A stretch of 64,000 nucleotides of DNA from JALOKP01 sp963800865 (GCA_963800865.1 CAWDCL010000004.1:496001-560000); one strand, 5' to 3'. Shown: positions 1 to 14,528, counted from the first letter of the stretch. Program-made: numbers and translations. The notes: generated by a model from the sequence alone, not told the origin.

Positions 1-591
1 CAGCGGGAGCTCGCGATCGCCTACGAGCAGGAGCTGGCCCCGGGGCGCCTGTTCGCCTCGGCGGGCCGGGAGTGGCGCGAGCGCGACTACAACGCGGCCT
101 TCGACGAGCGCGACGCCACGCGCCGGCTCTGGGCGCTCTCGCTGCGCGGCCGGCCGCTCGCGCGCGGCCGCGTGCAGCTCGAGGGCGGCTATGCCTGGGG
201 CAGCGTCGCGGCGCGCGGCGACCTGGCGTCGTCGCCGTTTCCCGACGATGACATCTCCTACGACGTCGCGATCGCCGGGCTCTCCGCGCGGGCGCCGTGG
301 GGCAGGCGCCGCCCGGGAGCGGTCACGCTCGCATGGGAAGGGGAGCGGCGGGTGCTGGCCACGACCAACCGCTTCGACGTCCTGCGCCACGGACGGGTCG
401 ACCGCCGCACGGAGTGGAACCTGCGGCTCTCGCAGCGCGTCGCGGCGGACCTGGACCTGGTGGCGGAGTGGCGCTTCGACGGAGTGCGCGCGAAGTTCCC
501 GACGGCCTTCACGGCGCTGGCGGCGAGCGTCGACTACGAACGCCAACGGATCTCGCTGGGGCTGCGCTACCGGGTGCCTCTCGGGTCCTAG
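1..591 (+). CDS. C-terminal part of an outer-membrane beta-barrel-like protein (cut by window edge)
   Basis: The reading frame is open from base 1 to a TAG at 589-591, so the start lies outside the window and about 196 residues are visible. The sequence shows alternating hydrophobic and polar residues, with strand-like stretches such as VTLAWEGERRVLATTNRFD and WNLRLSQRV. It ends in ISLGLRYRVPLGS, with aromatic residues near the terminus as in outer-membrane barrels. I infer a barrel protein, possibly with an N-terminal periplasmic domain upstream; no specific family is recognised. Its stop overlaps the stop of the convergent PAS gene by 3 bases. Confidence 0.6.
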   Translation, partial: QRELAIAYEQELAPGRLFASAGREWRERDYNAAFDERDATRRLWALSLRGRPLARGRVQLEGGYAWGSVAARGDLASSPFPDDDISYDVAIAGLSARAPWGRRRPGAVTLAWEGERRVLATTNRFDVLRHGRVDRRTEWNLRLSQRVAADLDLVAEWRFDGVRAKFPTAFTALAASVDYERQRISLGLRYRVPLGS

Positions 592-2208
592 ACCAGCGCT
601 TCGACCGCCCGCGCCGGCCGCGCGGCCAGCACCGACGCGACCTCGCCCAGCACCTCGCCGGCAGGCCCGAGGAGCGGCACGCAGGAGAGCTTGAGGTCGA
701 CCCGCGCACCCGGCCGGGTCACGCGGCCCGAGACCTCGAGCTCGCGCGTGGCGCCCGATTCGATCCGCGAGCGCAGTTCGCGGCGATAGGTGTCGCGCTG
801 CTCGTCGGCGATGGTCGGGTTGAAGGTGCCGATCACGTCGGCCGCGGTCCAGCCGAAGAGCCGCTCGGCGGCGGCGTTCCACGCGGTGACCGTGCCGGCG
901 GCGTCGCAGGCGATCACCGGAATCGGCACGCTGCGGACCAGCGCCTGGTAGGCCGCGGTCAGCTCGGACAGGCGCGCAGTCGCGTTCTCCAGCCGCTCCT
1001 CGGCGAACTCGCGGTCCTGCGCGGCGAGCGTCGCGCGGCGCGCTTCCTCGGCACAGCGGCGCTCCGCCTCGTCCGTGCGATGGGCCGAGTCCTCGATCGC
1101 CTGCTCGATTTCGGCCAGCTGCGCGTGCAGCCGCTCGGTCTCCTGCCGCGCCTCGTGCTGGCGCAGCTGGACGGCGTGGAGCTCCTCCTCGGTCCGGCGC
1201 AGCTGCTCCTCGGCCTCCCCCAGCCGGATCTCCATCCCGCCCGTGCGCGCCGCCGCCTCGGTCGCTTCGGCCCGGGCCTCGGCCATCCGCGACTTCAGCG
1301 TCGCGGACCCGTTCCTCGGCGCGCTGCGCCGGGCGCAGGTCCTCGATCGCCACGAAGACGCGGGCCAGCGAGCCGTGGTAGCCGGCCGGCGTCGTCACGC
1401 GCAGCCGGACGGGGCGCGGCTCGCCCAGGATCGTCCGCTGCACGCACTCCAGTTCGAACGGCTCATCCGCGGCCGCGAGGTGCACGACCGCTTCGACGAA
1501 GGTCGGCGCGTCGCCGAAGCCGGCGTACGGACCCATCGCCCGCGTCAGCTCGTCCGCCGACGCGGCGCCGTAGAAGGCCTGCGCGGCGTCGTTGACGGCG
1601 ACCGGCTGGATCTCCTCGGCGCAGAGCGCGACCGCCTCGGGGTGCTCTTCGAACCATCCGCGCAGGTCGGTCACCCCCTCGCGACGGCGCGCCTCCACGA
1701 AGCGCGCGACGCCGGACAGGTCGGACTCCCAGAGCGGTGTCGACGTGTGCGACAACAGCGAGCGATAGCGCTGGCGCGCGTCGCGGAGCGTGGTCTCGAG
1801 CAGCCGACGCGAGCCGGCGCCGGTTGCCGCCCGCGCCGTGCCGCGCACGATCCGCTCCATGGCGCGCGGCTCCAGCTCGTCGATGGCCAGGTGCTCCACC
1901 TGGGGATCGTCCTGCATCCACGACTCGATCAGCGGCTCCTCGTCGCCGCCCGCGATGACCAGCGGGACGCCCGGCGCCGCGGCGCGCAGCCGTGCGAGCG
2001 CCGTCGTCGGCTCGCCGTCGAGCAGCGCGTGCTCGACGATCACGAGCCCGTACGAGTCCCCCGAGACCCGCTCGATCGCGGTCTCGAGCCCTTCCACCCT
2101 GGTCAGCGGCAGGTCGAGCGCGGGAAGTCGTTCGATCGCCTGCTGGACGAGCCAGGCGAGACTGGGATCGACGGCGGCGAGCAGCACGGGCAGGCGCGGG
2201 TTGGACAC
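588..2208 (-). CDS. Receiver-like/PAS signalling protein, broken by a frameshift
   Basis: Translation from GTG at 2208 gives a receiver-like N-terminus (about residues 1-125, ending before a LLETTLRDARQRYRSLLSHT linker) in which the usual phosphoacceptor region reads IVEHALLDG, so it may be degenerate. A first PAS-like region follows. Near 1284-1305 the frame shifts by one base. The continuation, readable from 1286, is a long coiled coil rich in E, A and R, then a clear PAS domain (VIACDAAGTVTAWNAAAERLFGW) and a short tail. There is no kinase or output domain, so it is probably a sensory partner or scaffold. The two halves join smoothly (RAEERVRDAEV then MAEARAEATEA), which argues for an indel rather than two genes. 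Confidence 0.6.
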
Positions 2209-2383
2209 GGGAACCTCCAGCGTCCGGCGCCGCGTTGCGCGGAGCCGGCCCATGGGGAAGTTGGTGCCCGGGACCGCCCCGCGCCATCGGCCGGAACCGG
2301 CCGGCTGCCGCGCGGTCCGGTCCGGCTGGCCCGCGGGCCGAAGTAACTCTCCCTCCGGCCCAGTAATCCGGGCCGCCCCGTGG

Positions 2384-4039
<1,656 letters not shown>

Positions 4040-4062
4040 AACGACGGGGAGAGGGAGAGACG

Positions 4063-5742
4063 ATGACGACGCCGCGTCATGTGCTGCGCTTGCTCGCGTG
4101 CGGTGCGCTGCTCGCCGGAGCGGTGTCGCCCGCGCCGGCGGCGACCGAGCCGGCGCAGGCGGCGCTCCCGCCGGCCGCGTCCACGGCGATCGATGCCGGG
4201 CGGCTCGCGGGCCTGCGCTGGCCCGACTTCTCCGACTACACCAGGTGGGTCGCGGGGTTCTACGACGCGCGCGGCGGCGCGCTGGCCTGGACGGCGACCG
4301 GCCGGCCCACGCCGCAGGCGCGCGCGGTCATCACCCAGCTCGAGGCCGCCGACGGGAAGGGGCTGCACGCCGAGGACTACGACGGGGGCCGCTGGGCCGC
4401 CCGCGTCGCCGCACTCGAGGCCGGGAAGGCGACGCCGCAGCAGGTCGCGGACTTCGACGTCGCGCTGACCGTCAGCGCGATGCGCTACATCTCCGACCTG
4501 CACATCGGCCGGGTCAACCCCGAGCAGCTCGGCTTCCACCTCGACGTCGGAGCCAAGAAGTACGACCTCTCGGAGCTGCTCGGCGGGATCGCGGCGGCCG
4601 ACGACGTCGCCGCGCGCCTCGACGCGGTCGAGCCGCAGTACGAGTACTACCGCGCGCTGCAGGCGGCGCTCGTGCGTTACCGCGCGCTGGCCCCCAGGGT
4701 CGCCGCGCTGCAGCCGCTCCCCGAGCCGGCGAAATCGCTCGAGCCGGGCGGGACCTACGACTCGATGCCGAAGCTGGCCGAGCTGCTGGTGCTCACCGGC
4801 GACCTCCCGGCGGCCGAGCAGGCCGCGGCGGGGGCGACGACCTACGGCGGACCGATGGTCGCGGCGGTCAAGCGCTTCCAGGAGCGCCACGGGCTGGCCG
4901 CGGACGGCGTGGCGGGGAAGGGGACGTTCCGCGCGCTGAACACGCCGGTCGCCGCGCGGCTGCGCCAGATGGAGCTGACGCTCGAGCGCTGGCGCTGGCT
5001 GGCCCACGAGTTCGGCGAGCCGCCGATCGTGGTCAACATCCCGGCCTTCCAGCTCCGGGCCTTCGCGCGCGAGGGGAACAAGGTGGTCCCCGAGCTGGCG
5101 ATGAACGTCGTCGTCGGCAAGGAGTACAAGGGGGCCCAGACCCCGATCTTCGCGCGGGAGATGAAGTACGTCGTCTTCAGCCCGTACTGGGAGGTCCCGC
5201 CGAGCATCGCCAGGAACGAGCTGCTGCCGAAGCTGGCGAAGGACCCGGACTACGCGGCGCGCAACCACTACGTGATCGAGGGCTCGGGGGGCCGCCTGCC
5301 GGTCAACGCCGACTCGCTCGCCGCGGTCCGCGCCGGCCGGGCCCGGATCCGCCAGACGCCCGGGACGCACAACGCGCTGGGCCTGGTGAAGTTCATGTTC
5401 CCCAACGAGTTCAACGTCTACCTGCACAGCACGCCGTCGCAGGCTGCCTTCGCGCGCGAGGAGCGCGCGCTGTCGCACGGCTGCGTGCGGGTCGAGAAGC
5501 CGCTCGAGCTGGCGGAGTTCGTGCTGAAGGACGACCCGTCGTGGACGCGCGAAGCGATCGAGGCCGCGATGAACGCGGGCGAGCCGCGGACGGTGAACCT
5601 GAAGACGCCGATCTGGGTCTTCATCCTCTACGGGACGGCGTTCGTCGACGAGGCGGGCGTGGTGCACTTCTACCGCGACGTGTACGGGCACGATGCCCGG
5701 CTCGACGCGGCGCTGAAGAAGGGGTACCCGTACCCGGGGTGA
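4063..5742 (+). CDS. Periplasmic L,D-transpeptidase (YcbB/LdtD type)
   Basis: This is a 559-residue exported enzyme predicted to form 3-3 crosslinks in peptidoglycan. A signal peptide follows the ATG (HVLRLLACGALLAGAVSPAPAA), and a purine-rich ribosome site GGGGAGAGGGAGAGA precedes it. A scaffold domain of the YcbB type covers about residues 40-250, then a peptidoglycan-binding repeat (VAAVKRFQERHGLAADGVAG, about 265-300). The YkuD catalytic domain carries the cysteine motif SHGCVRV near residue 473, with HSTP upstream. The enzyme lies directly behind murJ, consistent with cell-wall assembly. The long length and large N-terminal domain favour the LdtD/YcbB branch over short Ldts. Confidence 0.92.
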   Translation: MTTPRHVLRLLACGALLAGAVSPAPAATEPAQAALPPAASTAIDAGRLAGLRWPDFSDYTRWVAGFYDARGGALAWTATGRPTPQARAVITQLEAADGKGLHAEDYDGGRWAARVAALEAGKATPQQVADFDVALTVSAMRYISDLHIGRVNPEQLGFHLDVGAKKYDLSELLGGIAAADDVAARLDAVEPQYEYYRALQAALVRYRALAPRVAALQPLPEPAKSLEPGGTYDSMPKLAELLVLTGDLPAAEQAAAGATTYGGPMVAAVKRFQERHGLAADGVAGKGTFRALNTPVAARLRQMELTLERWRWLAHEFGEPPIVVNIPAFQLRAFAREGNKVVPELAMNVVVGKEYKGAQTPIFAREMKYVVFSPYWEVPPSIARNELLPKLAKDPDYAARNHYVIEGSGGRLPVNADSLAAVRAGRARIRQTPGTHNALGLVKFMFPNEFNVYLHSTPSQAAFAREERALSHGCVRVEKPLELAEFVLKDDPSWTREAIEAAMNAGEPRTVNLKTPIWVFILYGTAFVDEAGVVHFYRDVYGHDARLDAALKKGYPYPG

Positions 5743-5860
5743 GGGCGCTCTTGCCGTTCCGCACCCCGGGGCCGTCGGCGCCGCCGGGAGTTGGTGTAAT
5801 CTCCCGCCCGCGCTTCGGTGCTGGCCGGAATCGTCCCGGCGCCCGGCGGATGAGCCTGCC

Positions 5861-7087
5861 ATGACGTTCGTCGCGGTCTTCGTCGGCCTGGTCTTCCTCT
5901 ACAGCCTCGTCTCGGAGCGGCTGGAGCGGACCGTCGTCACCGCGCCGATCCTCTTCACCACCGCAGGACTGCTCCTGCAGCCGATCGCGGGGGAACTGCA
6001 CCTTCCGGAGGGGAGCGTCTCCCTGTTCCTGCTCGTCGCCGAGGTGGGACTGGTGCTCCTGCTGTTCACCGACGCCAGCCGCACCGACCTGGGCCTCCTC
6101 CGCGCGAGCGGGAGCCTGTCCGCGCGGCTGCTCGGCATCGGGATGCTGCCGACGATCCTGCTCGGCGCCGTGGCGGCGCGCGTCGTCTTCCCGGCGCTCT
6201 CCCTCTGGGAGGCGGGGATCCTGGGGGCGATCCTGGCCCCGACCGACGCCGGGCTCGGGCAGGTGGTCGTGAGCAGTCCGCGGGTGCCGGCCCGGATCCG
6301 GGAGGCACTGAACGTCGAGGCGGGTCTCAACGACGGGCTCTCGGTCCCGTTCCTGCTGTTCTTCCTGGCCCTCGTCGTGGCGCGTGCGGAGGGGCCGGGG
6401 GCCGGCCTTTCGCAGTTCGTGGTGCAGCAACTCGGGTATGGCGCGCTGATCGGGGCCGGGATCGGCCTCGCCGGGGGATGGCTGCTGGCGACCGCGGACC
6501 GGTACCGGTGGATGTCCTCGCCGATGCAGCAGCTCGGCGTCGTCTGCCTGCCCCTGCTCTGCCTGCTCGCGTCCGAGGCCGCCGGCGCCAGCATGTTCAT
6601 CGCCGCGTTCGTCGCCGGACTGGCGGTGCAGGTCCGATTCCGGGAGGCTGGCCGCCACAGCATCGAATTCGCGGAGAGCTGGGGACAGCTGCTCAACCTC
6701 TCCGTCTTCTTCCTGTTCGGACTGCTGGTCGCGCGCGAAGCCGGGCTGCGCGACGCGCGGCTGGTGCTCTACGCGGTCCTCAGCCTGACCGTGGTCCGCA
6801 TGCTGCCGGTCGCGCTCGCGCTCGTCGGCGCGGGCTTGAGCCGCGCGAGCGTGATCTTCATGGGCTGGTTCGGACCGCGGGGCCTGGCCTCCATCGTGCT
6901 GGGGTTGGTCTACCTCGAGCAGGAAACGCACACGCCGGGTGAGCCGACGATCCGGCTGGCGGTGATGATGACCGTGCTGCTGAGCATCTTCGCGCACGGC
7001 CTGAGCGCCAAGCCAGGGATCGATCGCTACGCCGCGCGAGTCTCGGCGCTCGGGCCGGGGGCGCCCGAGCACCAGGATCCCGCCTAG
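5861..7087 (+). CDS. Cation/proton antiporter (CPA1/NhaP-like)
   Basis: A 408-residue integral membrane protein with about 12 hydrophobic helices. The core shows the CPA motif AILAPTDAGLGQVV followed by LNVEAGLNDGLSVPF, where the aspartates of TDA and LND are the expected ion-binding positions. The family exchanges Na+ or K+ for protons. It has no cytosolic RCK or cNMP tail, which CPA1 proteins sometimes carry. A 118-base gap with no recognised element separates it from the transpeptidase. The substrate ion cannot be told from sequence. Confidence 0.88.
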   Translation: MTFVAVFVGLVFLYSLVSERLERTVVTAPILFTTAGLLLQPIAGELHLPEGSVSLFLLVAEVGLVLLLFTDASRTDLGLLRASGSLSARLLGIGMLPTILLGAVAARVVFPALSLWEAGILGAILAPTDAGLGQVVVSSPRVPARIREALNVEAGLNDGLSVPFLLFFLALVVARAEGPGAGLSQFVVQQLGYGALIGAGIGLAGGWLLATADRYRWMSSPMQQLGVVCLPLLCLLASEAAGASMFIAAFVAGLAVQVRFREAGRHSIEFAESWGQLLNLSVFFLFGLLVAREAGLRDARLVLYAVLSLTVVRMLPVALALVGAGLSRASVIFMGWFGPRGLASIVLGLVYLEQETHTPGEPTIRLAVMMTVLLSIFAHGLSAKPGIDRYAARVSALGPGAPEHQDPA

Positions 7088-7151
7088 CGGGGGGGCCCGG
7101 GCCGCCGGGAAGTCCGCGTCGCAGCGGCGATCGCGCAGCAGGCGTTCGCAG

Positions 7152-7976
7152 TCAGAGCGCTCCCGCGGACCGGAGGAACGCCTCGATCCCGGCCCAGAAC
7201 GCGTCCAGCCCGTCCGCCGGCGGGCAGTCGTTGTGATCGCAGTCCATCAGGACGAGCCGCGCCCGCGGCCCGGCCGCGGCCGCCAGCGCCTGGGCGTGCT
7301 CGGGCGGGACAATCGTGTCGCGCTCGCCGTGGAGGATCAACACCGGCGCCGTGGTGGCGCGCAGCGCGGCGAGGTTGTCGAAGGGGTCGCGCACCATCGC
7401 CCGCGGCAGGAGATAGCCTCGCGCCATGTCGACCACGCTGGTGAAGCCCGACTGCAGGACCATCGCCCGCGGCGGCCGGATGACTGCCAGTTCCAGCACG
7501 GCGGCGACGCCGAGCGAGCGGCCGTGGTAGACGATCCGCTCGCGGTCGACGTCCGGCCGGGCGACCAGCCCGTCGTAGAAGCGAATGAAGTCCTCCGCGA
7601 TCGCCGCCTGCGACGGCGTCCCGGCCGAGCGGCCGTAGCCGCGATATTCGGGCAGCAGGACGTGGAAGCCCAGCGCCTGGTAGCGCCGCGCCTCCTCGAC
7701 CCAGCGATCGATCACCTCGGCGTTGCCGTGGGCGCAGATCACCGCGGGCCGGGGCGCGGCGGCCGACGCGCCGGGCGCCGGGAAGAACCACCCCTCGACG
7801 GGCCCCTCGGGGCTGGCGACGTGCAGCACCTCGACCCCCGGCGGCGGCGCCGGTTCCTTCGCGCAGCGCGGGAGATAGCGGGGGAAGAGGATCGCGCGCT
7901 GCAGCGTCCACGACAGCGCGTAGTAGGCCGCGGCGACCGCCAGGAGGACCAGGGCCAGCGTCGTGAGGCGCGCCAT
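7152..7976 (-). CDS. Membrane-anchored alpha/beta hydrolase
   Basis: A 274-residue protein with an N-terminal membrane anchor (LALVLLAVAAAYYALSW) and an alpha/beta hydrolase fold. HGNAE forms the oxyanion region, GRSLG carries the nucleophilic serine, GERDTIVP supplies the acid region, and a histidine lies in CDHND near the end. This arrangement resembles the BEM46/ABHD13-like group. Substrate is unknown; esterase or peptidase activity is possible. Its start is 38 bases from the divergent DUF4188 gene, so promoters for both must lie in or near that short gap. Confidence 0.82.
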   Translation of the reverse strand: MARLTTLALVLLAVAAAYYALSWTLQRAILFPRYLPRCAKEPAPPPGVEVLHVASPEGPVEGWFFPAPGASAAAPRPAVICAHGNAEVIDRWVEEARRYQALGFHVLLPEYRGYGRSAGTPSQAAIAEDFIRFYDGLVARPDVDRERIVYHGRSLGVAAVLELAVIRPPRAMVLQSGFTSVVDMARGYLLPRAMVRDPFDNLAALRATTAPVLILHGERDTIVPPEHAQALAAAAGPRARLVLMDCDHNDCPPADGLDAFWAGIEAFLRSAGAL

Positions 7977-8014
7977 CCGCGCATTCTAGCCGCGCTTTCG
8001 GCTACCATGCGCAC

Positions 8015-8512
8015 ATGGAAGAGACGGGCCACGACGCGGTGACGGCGCGCCTCCCCGGCGAGTTCGCGGTGGTGCTGGTGGGCATCCGCCTCAACCGCTG
8101 GTGGCGGCTCGACCACTGGCTGTGGGCACGGCGGGCGATGCGTGGCCTGGTGCGGGACCTCGCGTCCGACCCGTCGTCGGGCCTGCTCGGCTTCCAGGAG
8201 TGGAGCGGGACCCGGTTCGTGACGATCGTGCAGTACTGGCGGTCGTTCGAGGATCTCGTCCGCTGGTCGCGCATCCCGAAAGGGGCGCACCGCACCGTCT
8301 GGACCGAGTACACCCGACGTCTCGCCGCGTCGGGCGCCGTCGGGATCTGGCACGAAACCTACGTTGCCGGGCCGGGGCGCTACGAGACGGTCTACACCAA
8401 CGTGCCGCCGACCGGCCTGGGGCGGATCGCGGCCCCGGAGGTCGCGATCAAGCGGTTGGGGACGGCGGTGGGGCGGATGCGCGCGACGCTCGATCCCACA
8501 GAACCTTCGTGA
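8015..8512 (+). CDS. DUF4188 family protein
   Basis: A 165-residue soluble protein matching the DUF4188 (monooxygenase-like) pattern: VVLVGIRLNRWWR near the start, SGLLGFQEWSG, FVTIVQYWRSFEDLVRWSR in the middle, and GIWHETYVAGPGRYETVYTNVPPTGLG towards the end. Members are small alpha-beta-barrel-like proteins related to phenylacetaldoxime dehydratase-type heme proteins; the activity of most is unproven. The conserved histidine in GIWHETY is a plausible ligand. The last 65 bases overlap the convergent BrkB gene. Confidence 0.75.
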   Translation: MEETGHDAVTARLPGEFAVVLVGIRLNRWWRLDHWLWARRAMRGLVRDLASDPSSGLLGFQEWSGTRFVTIVQYWRSFEDLVRWSRIPKGAHRTVWTEYTRRLAASGAVGIWHETYVAGPGRYETVYTNVPPTGLGRIAAPEVAIKRLGTAVGRMRATLDPTEPS

Positions 8513-9359
8513 CGATCGCGCCCAGCAGGTAGGCGAGTGCCGAGTACTGCACCCACAGCACGAGCGCGATGATCGACCACGCGGTCCCGTACAGCGACGC
8601 CAGGATCGAGCGGCCGATCAGCGCGCCGACGATGCTGTTGCCGATCGCGATCAGGATCGCGGTCAGGAAGGCCGCCGGATAGACGAAGATGCGCGGCGGA
8701 CGCCGCATCGCGAGCAGCCGCCACGAGATCCCGATCAGCAGGGTCACCAGCGTCAGCGACACCACGAAGTGCAACCGGCGCAGCGAGGGGGGTGCGAAAT
8801 ACGCCTCGGCCGCCGGCAGGACGCGTTGATCGAGGAACGTGATCCCGGCGTTGGCGAACAGCAGCGCCACGAACAGTGCCGCGGTCACGAGCACCATCGC
8901 GATCGCGACCACGTAGCCGCTCACGATCCGCCACAGCACGGGCGGCCGCTCCTCGCGCTGGGGCCGGCCGAAGATCACGGCGAGCGAGCGGCGGTTCTGC
9001 AGGAAGATCGACATCCCGGCGACGGCGAGAACGGCGAACCCGGACCACCACGACGCCGAGGTCGGGTTGCCCGAGGCCTTGAGCCGCAGGACCCAGGAGA
9101 CCAGCCTCTCGGCCTCGTTCCCGGCGAACGACTGCACGCTCGCCAGGAATTCCTGGCCCGCCTCGGGGTTCGGGAAGAAGGCCGCGATCGTCTCGAGCGC
9201 GAACAGCAGCAGCGGGACGACCGAAAGCAGCGCAAAGGCGGAGATCGCGGCGGCGTGGGTCGAGAGCTGGACGCGGGACGACTCGTGCGCGACGTCGCGC
9301 ACGAAATCGCACAGCGTGTGCCAGGCCCGGGCCGCCCGTTCCGTCATCGATCTCGGCAC
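8448..9359 (-). CDS. YihY/BrkB family inner-membrane protein
   Basis: A 303-residue protein with six hydrophobic segments. It has the family's amphipathic start, the stretch AAAISAFALLSVVPLLLFALETI, and ends with VLWVQYSALAYLLGAIVTKVL, matching the conserved YYsa.illlGAe.t tail of YihY/BrkB. The family was once called ribonuclease BN by mistake; its role is uncertain, with export or virulence roles proposed in some species. It overlaps the DUF4188 gene tail to tail. Confidence 0.85.
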   Translation of the reverse strand: MPRSMTERAARAWHTLCDFVRDVAHESSRVQLSTHAAAISAFALLSVVPLLLFALETIAAFFPNPEAGQEFLASVQSFAGNEAERLVSWVLRLKASGNPTSASWWSGFAVLAVAGMSIFLQNRRSLAVIFGRPQREERPPVLWRIVSGYVVAIAMVLVTAALFVALLFANAGITFLDQRVLPAAEAYFAPPSLRRLHFVVSLTLVTLLIGISWRLLAMRRPPRIFVYPAAFLTAILIAIGNSIVGALIGRSILASLYGTAWSIIALVLWVQYSALAYLLGAIVTKVLWDRASRASAPPPSPTA

Positions 9360-9390
9360 CGATCTCGCATCCTGCGAGCTGCGCCGCCGC

Positions 9391-12713
<3,323 letters not shown>

Positions 12714-12773
12714 CGGTTTCTCCGGGGAGGCGCGTGGGATGGGCGGCATGGTAGTGCCGGAGCCGCGCGAATT

Positions 12774-12843
12774 GTAGGGGCCGCCCTCCGTGGCGGCCCG
12801 ATCAGCGCAACCCGGCGGCCGGGCCGGCACGGAGGCCGGCCCC
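12774..12843. repeat. REP pair (head-to-head palindromes) upstream of mscL
   Basis: Unit 1 at 12774-12799 reads GTAG, then stem GGGCCGCC, loop CTCCGT, stem GGCGGCCC. Unit 2 at 12821-12842 is inverted: stem GGGCCGGC, loop ACGGAG, stem GCCGGCCC, with its GTAG end degenerate. The two loops are reverse complements. The pair sits in the 239-base divergent region between the BNR gene and mscL. GTAG plus palindrome is the known layout of REP sequences moved by RAYT transposases. Confidence 0.85.
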
Positions 12844-12952
12844 CGCGCTCCCTGGGCCGTGCGTCTGGTATCGTCTGCCTGCATGCCACGCGGAATTCCC
12901 GCGCGGCAGCGGTTACGCACGGCCTCGGAAAGCGCCGGAACGGAGGATCCCC

Positions 12953-13327
12953 ATGGGCCTGATGCAGGAATTCAAAGAGTTCGCGATGAAGGGGAACGTC
13001 GTCGACATGGCGGTCGGTATCGTCATCGGCGGCGCGTTCGGCAAGCTCGTCAGCTCCTTCGTCGACAACGTCCTGATGCCGCCGATCGGACTGCTCCTCG
13101 GGGGGATCAACTTCTCGACGTGGGGGATCCAGTTGACGGACAGCGTCAACTGGAAGGTCGGCGCGTTCATCCAGACCGTGATCGACTTCACGATCATCGC
13201 CTTCGCGCTGTTCATGGTCATCCGAGTGATGAACAAGCTCCGTGCGCCGGCCCCGCCCGCGCCGGCTCCGATGGTCCCCGACGACGTCAAGCTGCTGACC
13301 GAGATCCGCGACCTGCTGAAGAAGTGA
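12953..13327 (+). CDS. mscL: Large-conductance mechanosensitive channel MscL
   Basis: A 124-residue two-helix channel that releases solutes during osmotic downshock. The start LMQEFKEFAMKGNVVDMAVG and the pore helix VGIVIGGAFGKLVSSFVDNVLMPPIG are diagnostic, as are the second helix (IIAFALFMVIRVMNKL) and the charged C-terminal bundle (VKLLTEIRDLLKK). GGAGGA lies just before ATG 12953. Length is slightly below the usual 130-150 residues. It stands alone, downstream of a REP pair. Confidence 0.97.
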   Translation: MGLMQEFKEFAMKGNVVDMAVGIVIGGAFGKLVSSFVDNVLMPPIGLLLGGINFSTWGIQLTDSVNWKVGAFIQTVIDFTIIAFALFMVIRVMNKLRAPAPPAPAPMVPDDVKLLTEIRDLLKK

Positions 13328-13399
13328 CCCTGGCCCCGGCCCGTCGGCGGCAGCGGCCGGGACACCCCTCCGGCCCGGAAGCGGACCTGGGCGGCAGGC

Positions 13400-13452
13400 T
13401 TGACAGGGCGGCCGAAGTGGTTCATCCTTTAATCCGGATGCATTGATGAACC
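13400..13452 (+). promoter_or_regulatory. Probable autoregulatory promoter/operator of the ArsR-methyltransferase gene
   Basis: A TTGACA at 13400-13405 is followed by a perfect 8-base inverted repeat, GGTTCATC (13419-13426) and GATGAACC (13445-13452), with a nested CATCC/GGATG pair (13423-13427, 13436-13440). The right arm contains the ATG start at 13446, so a bound repressor would cover the promoter downstream region and the start codon. No convincing -10 box at ideal spacing is seen, though TTTAAT at 13428-13433 is AT-rich. Assignment as the operator is inference. Confidence 0.5.
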
Positions 13453-14399
13453 CCCTCGCCGCCCCCCGCCAGCTCGTCGGCCGCATGGAGGCCCTGGCCG
13501 ACCCGGTCCGGTTGCGCCTGCTGCGCCTGCTCGAGCGGCAGGAGCTGGGAGTCGCGGAACTGTGCGAGATCGTGCAGCTGCCGCAGTCGACCGTCAGCCG
13601 GCACCTGAAGCAGCTCTCGGACCAGGGCTGGGTGACGAGCCACCGCGCCGGAACCTCGAACCTCTACCGCCTGACCGCCGACGAGCTGGACGACGCGCCC
13701 CGCGCGCTCTGGGGCGTGGTGCGCGAGGAGGCCGCGCGCTGGCCCTCCTCCCGCCAGGACGACCTGCGCCTCGCGCACCGGCTGGAGGAGCGGCGCCGCG
13801 AGTCGCTGTCGTTCTTCGCCGGAGCGGCCGCCTCGTGGGACGCGCTGCGGGGCGAGCTGTTCGGCGACGGCTTCGCCCGCGCGGCGCTGGTCGCGCTGCT
13901 GCCGGCCGAGTGGACGGTGGCCGACCTCGGCTGCGGGACCGGCGCGCTGGTGGCCGAGCTGGCCGGTGCCGTCCGGCGCGTCGTGGGGGTCGACCAGTCG
14001 GCGGAGATGCTCGCCGCCGCGCGCGAGCGCGTCGCCGGACTGCCGCACGTCGAGCTGCTCGAGGGGGACCTCGCGGAGCTGCCGCTCGAGGACGCCTCGT
14101 GCGACGCCGCGCTGATGGTCCTCTCCCTGGCCTACGCCCCGCACCCCGCGGCGGCGCTGGCCGAGCTGGCGCGCGTGATCAAGCCCGCCGGGCGCGCCGC
14201 GATCGTCGACCTGCTCCCGCACGACAGCGACGACCTGCGCCGCCGCCTCGGCCAGGCCGGGCGCGGCTTCGCGCCGGCTTCGCTGCGCGCGATGCTGCAC
14301 CGCGCCGGGATGAACGGCGTGACCGTGAAACCGCTTCCACCGGACCCGCACGCCCGCGGCCCGGCCCTGTTCCTCGCCACGGCCAACCGGAGAGCCTGA
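13446..14399 (+). CDS. ArsR-type regulator fused to a SAM-dependent methyltransferase domain (SahR-like)
   Basis: The 317-residue protein starts with an ArsR winged helix (ALADPVRLRLLRLLERQELGVAELCEIV, recognition helix PQSTVSRHLKQL, about residues 10-90) and continues into a class I methyltransferase fold (VADLGCGTGALVAEL, then VVGVDQSAEM and LEGDLAELPLE). The methyltransferase part may sense SAM or SAH rather than catalyse. It is followed by ahcY on the same strand. ArsR-family regulators of the SAM cycle (SahR) are known to respond to S-adenosylhomocysteine and control ahcY, so a similar role is inferred here. ATG 13446 was chosen over TTG 13443. Confidence 0.85.
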   Translation: MNPLAAPRQLVGRMEALADPVRLRLLRLLERQELGVAELCEIVQLPQSTVSRHLKQLSDQGWVTSHRAGTSNLYRLTADELDDAPRALWGVVREEAARWPSSRQDDLRLAHRLEERRRESLSFFAGAAASWDALRGELFGDGFARAALVALLPAEWTVADLGCGTGALVAELAGAVRRVVGVDQSAEMLAAARERVAGLPHVELLEGDLAELPLEDASCDAALMVLSLAYAPHPAAALAELARVIKPAGRAAIVDLLPHDSDDLRRRLGQAGRGFAPASLRAMLHRAGMNGVTVKPLPPDPHARGPALFLATANRRA

Positions 14400-14412
14400 A
14401 CCGATGCGCTGC

Positions 14413-14528
14413 GGGCCGGCACAGAGGCCGGCCCTACAGATGCGGGCCGGCACAGAGGCCGGCCCCTACAGCCCATGCCAGAAACCGCGCGCCGCACAAC
14501 CCGTAGGGGCCGCCCTCCGTGGCGGCCC
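14413..14528. repeat. Cluster of three REP palindromes upstream of ahcY
   Basis: Two units in one orientation (14413-14437 and 14444-14469) have stem GGGCCGGC, loop ACAGAG, stem GCCGGCCC and end in CTAC. The third unit (14503-14528) is inverted: GTAG, stem GGGCCGCC, loop CTCCGT, stem GGCGGCCC. They occupy most of the 148 bases between the regulator gene and ahcY and would form hairpins in a read-through transcript. The ahcY ribosome site AAGGAGA follows immediately. Confidence 0.85.
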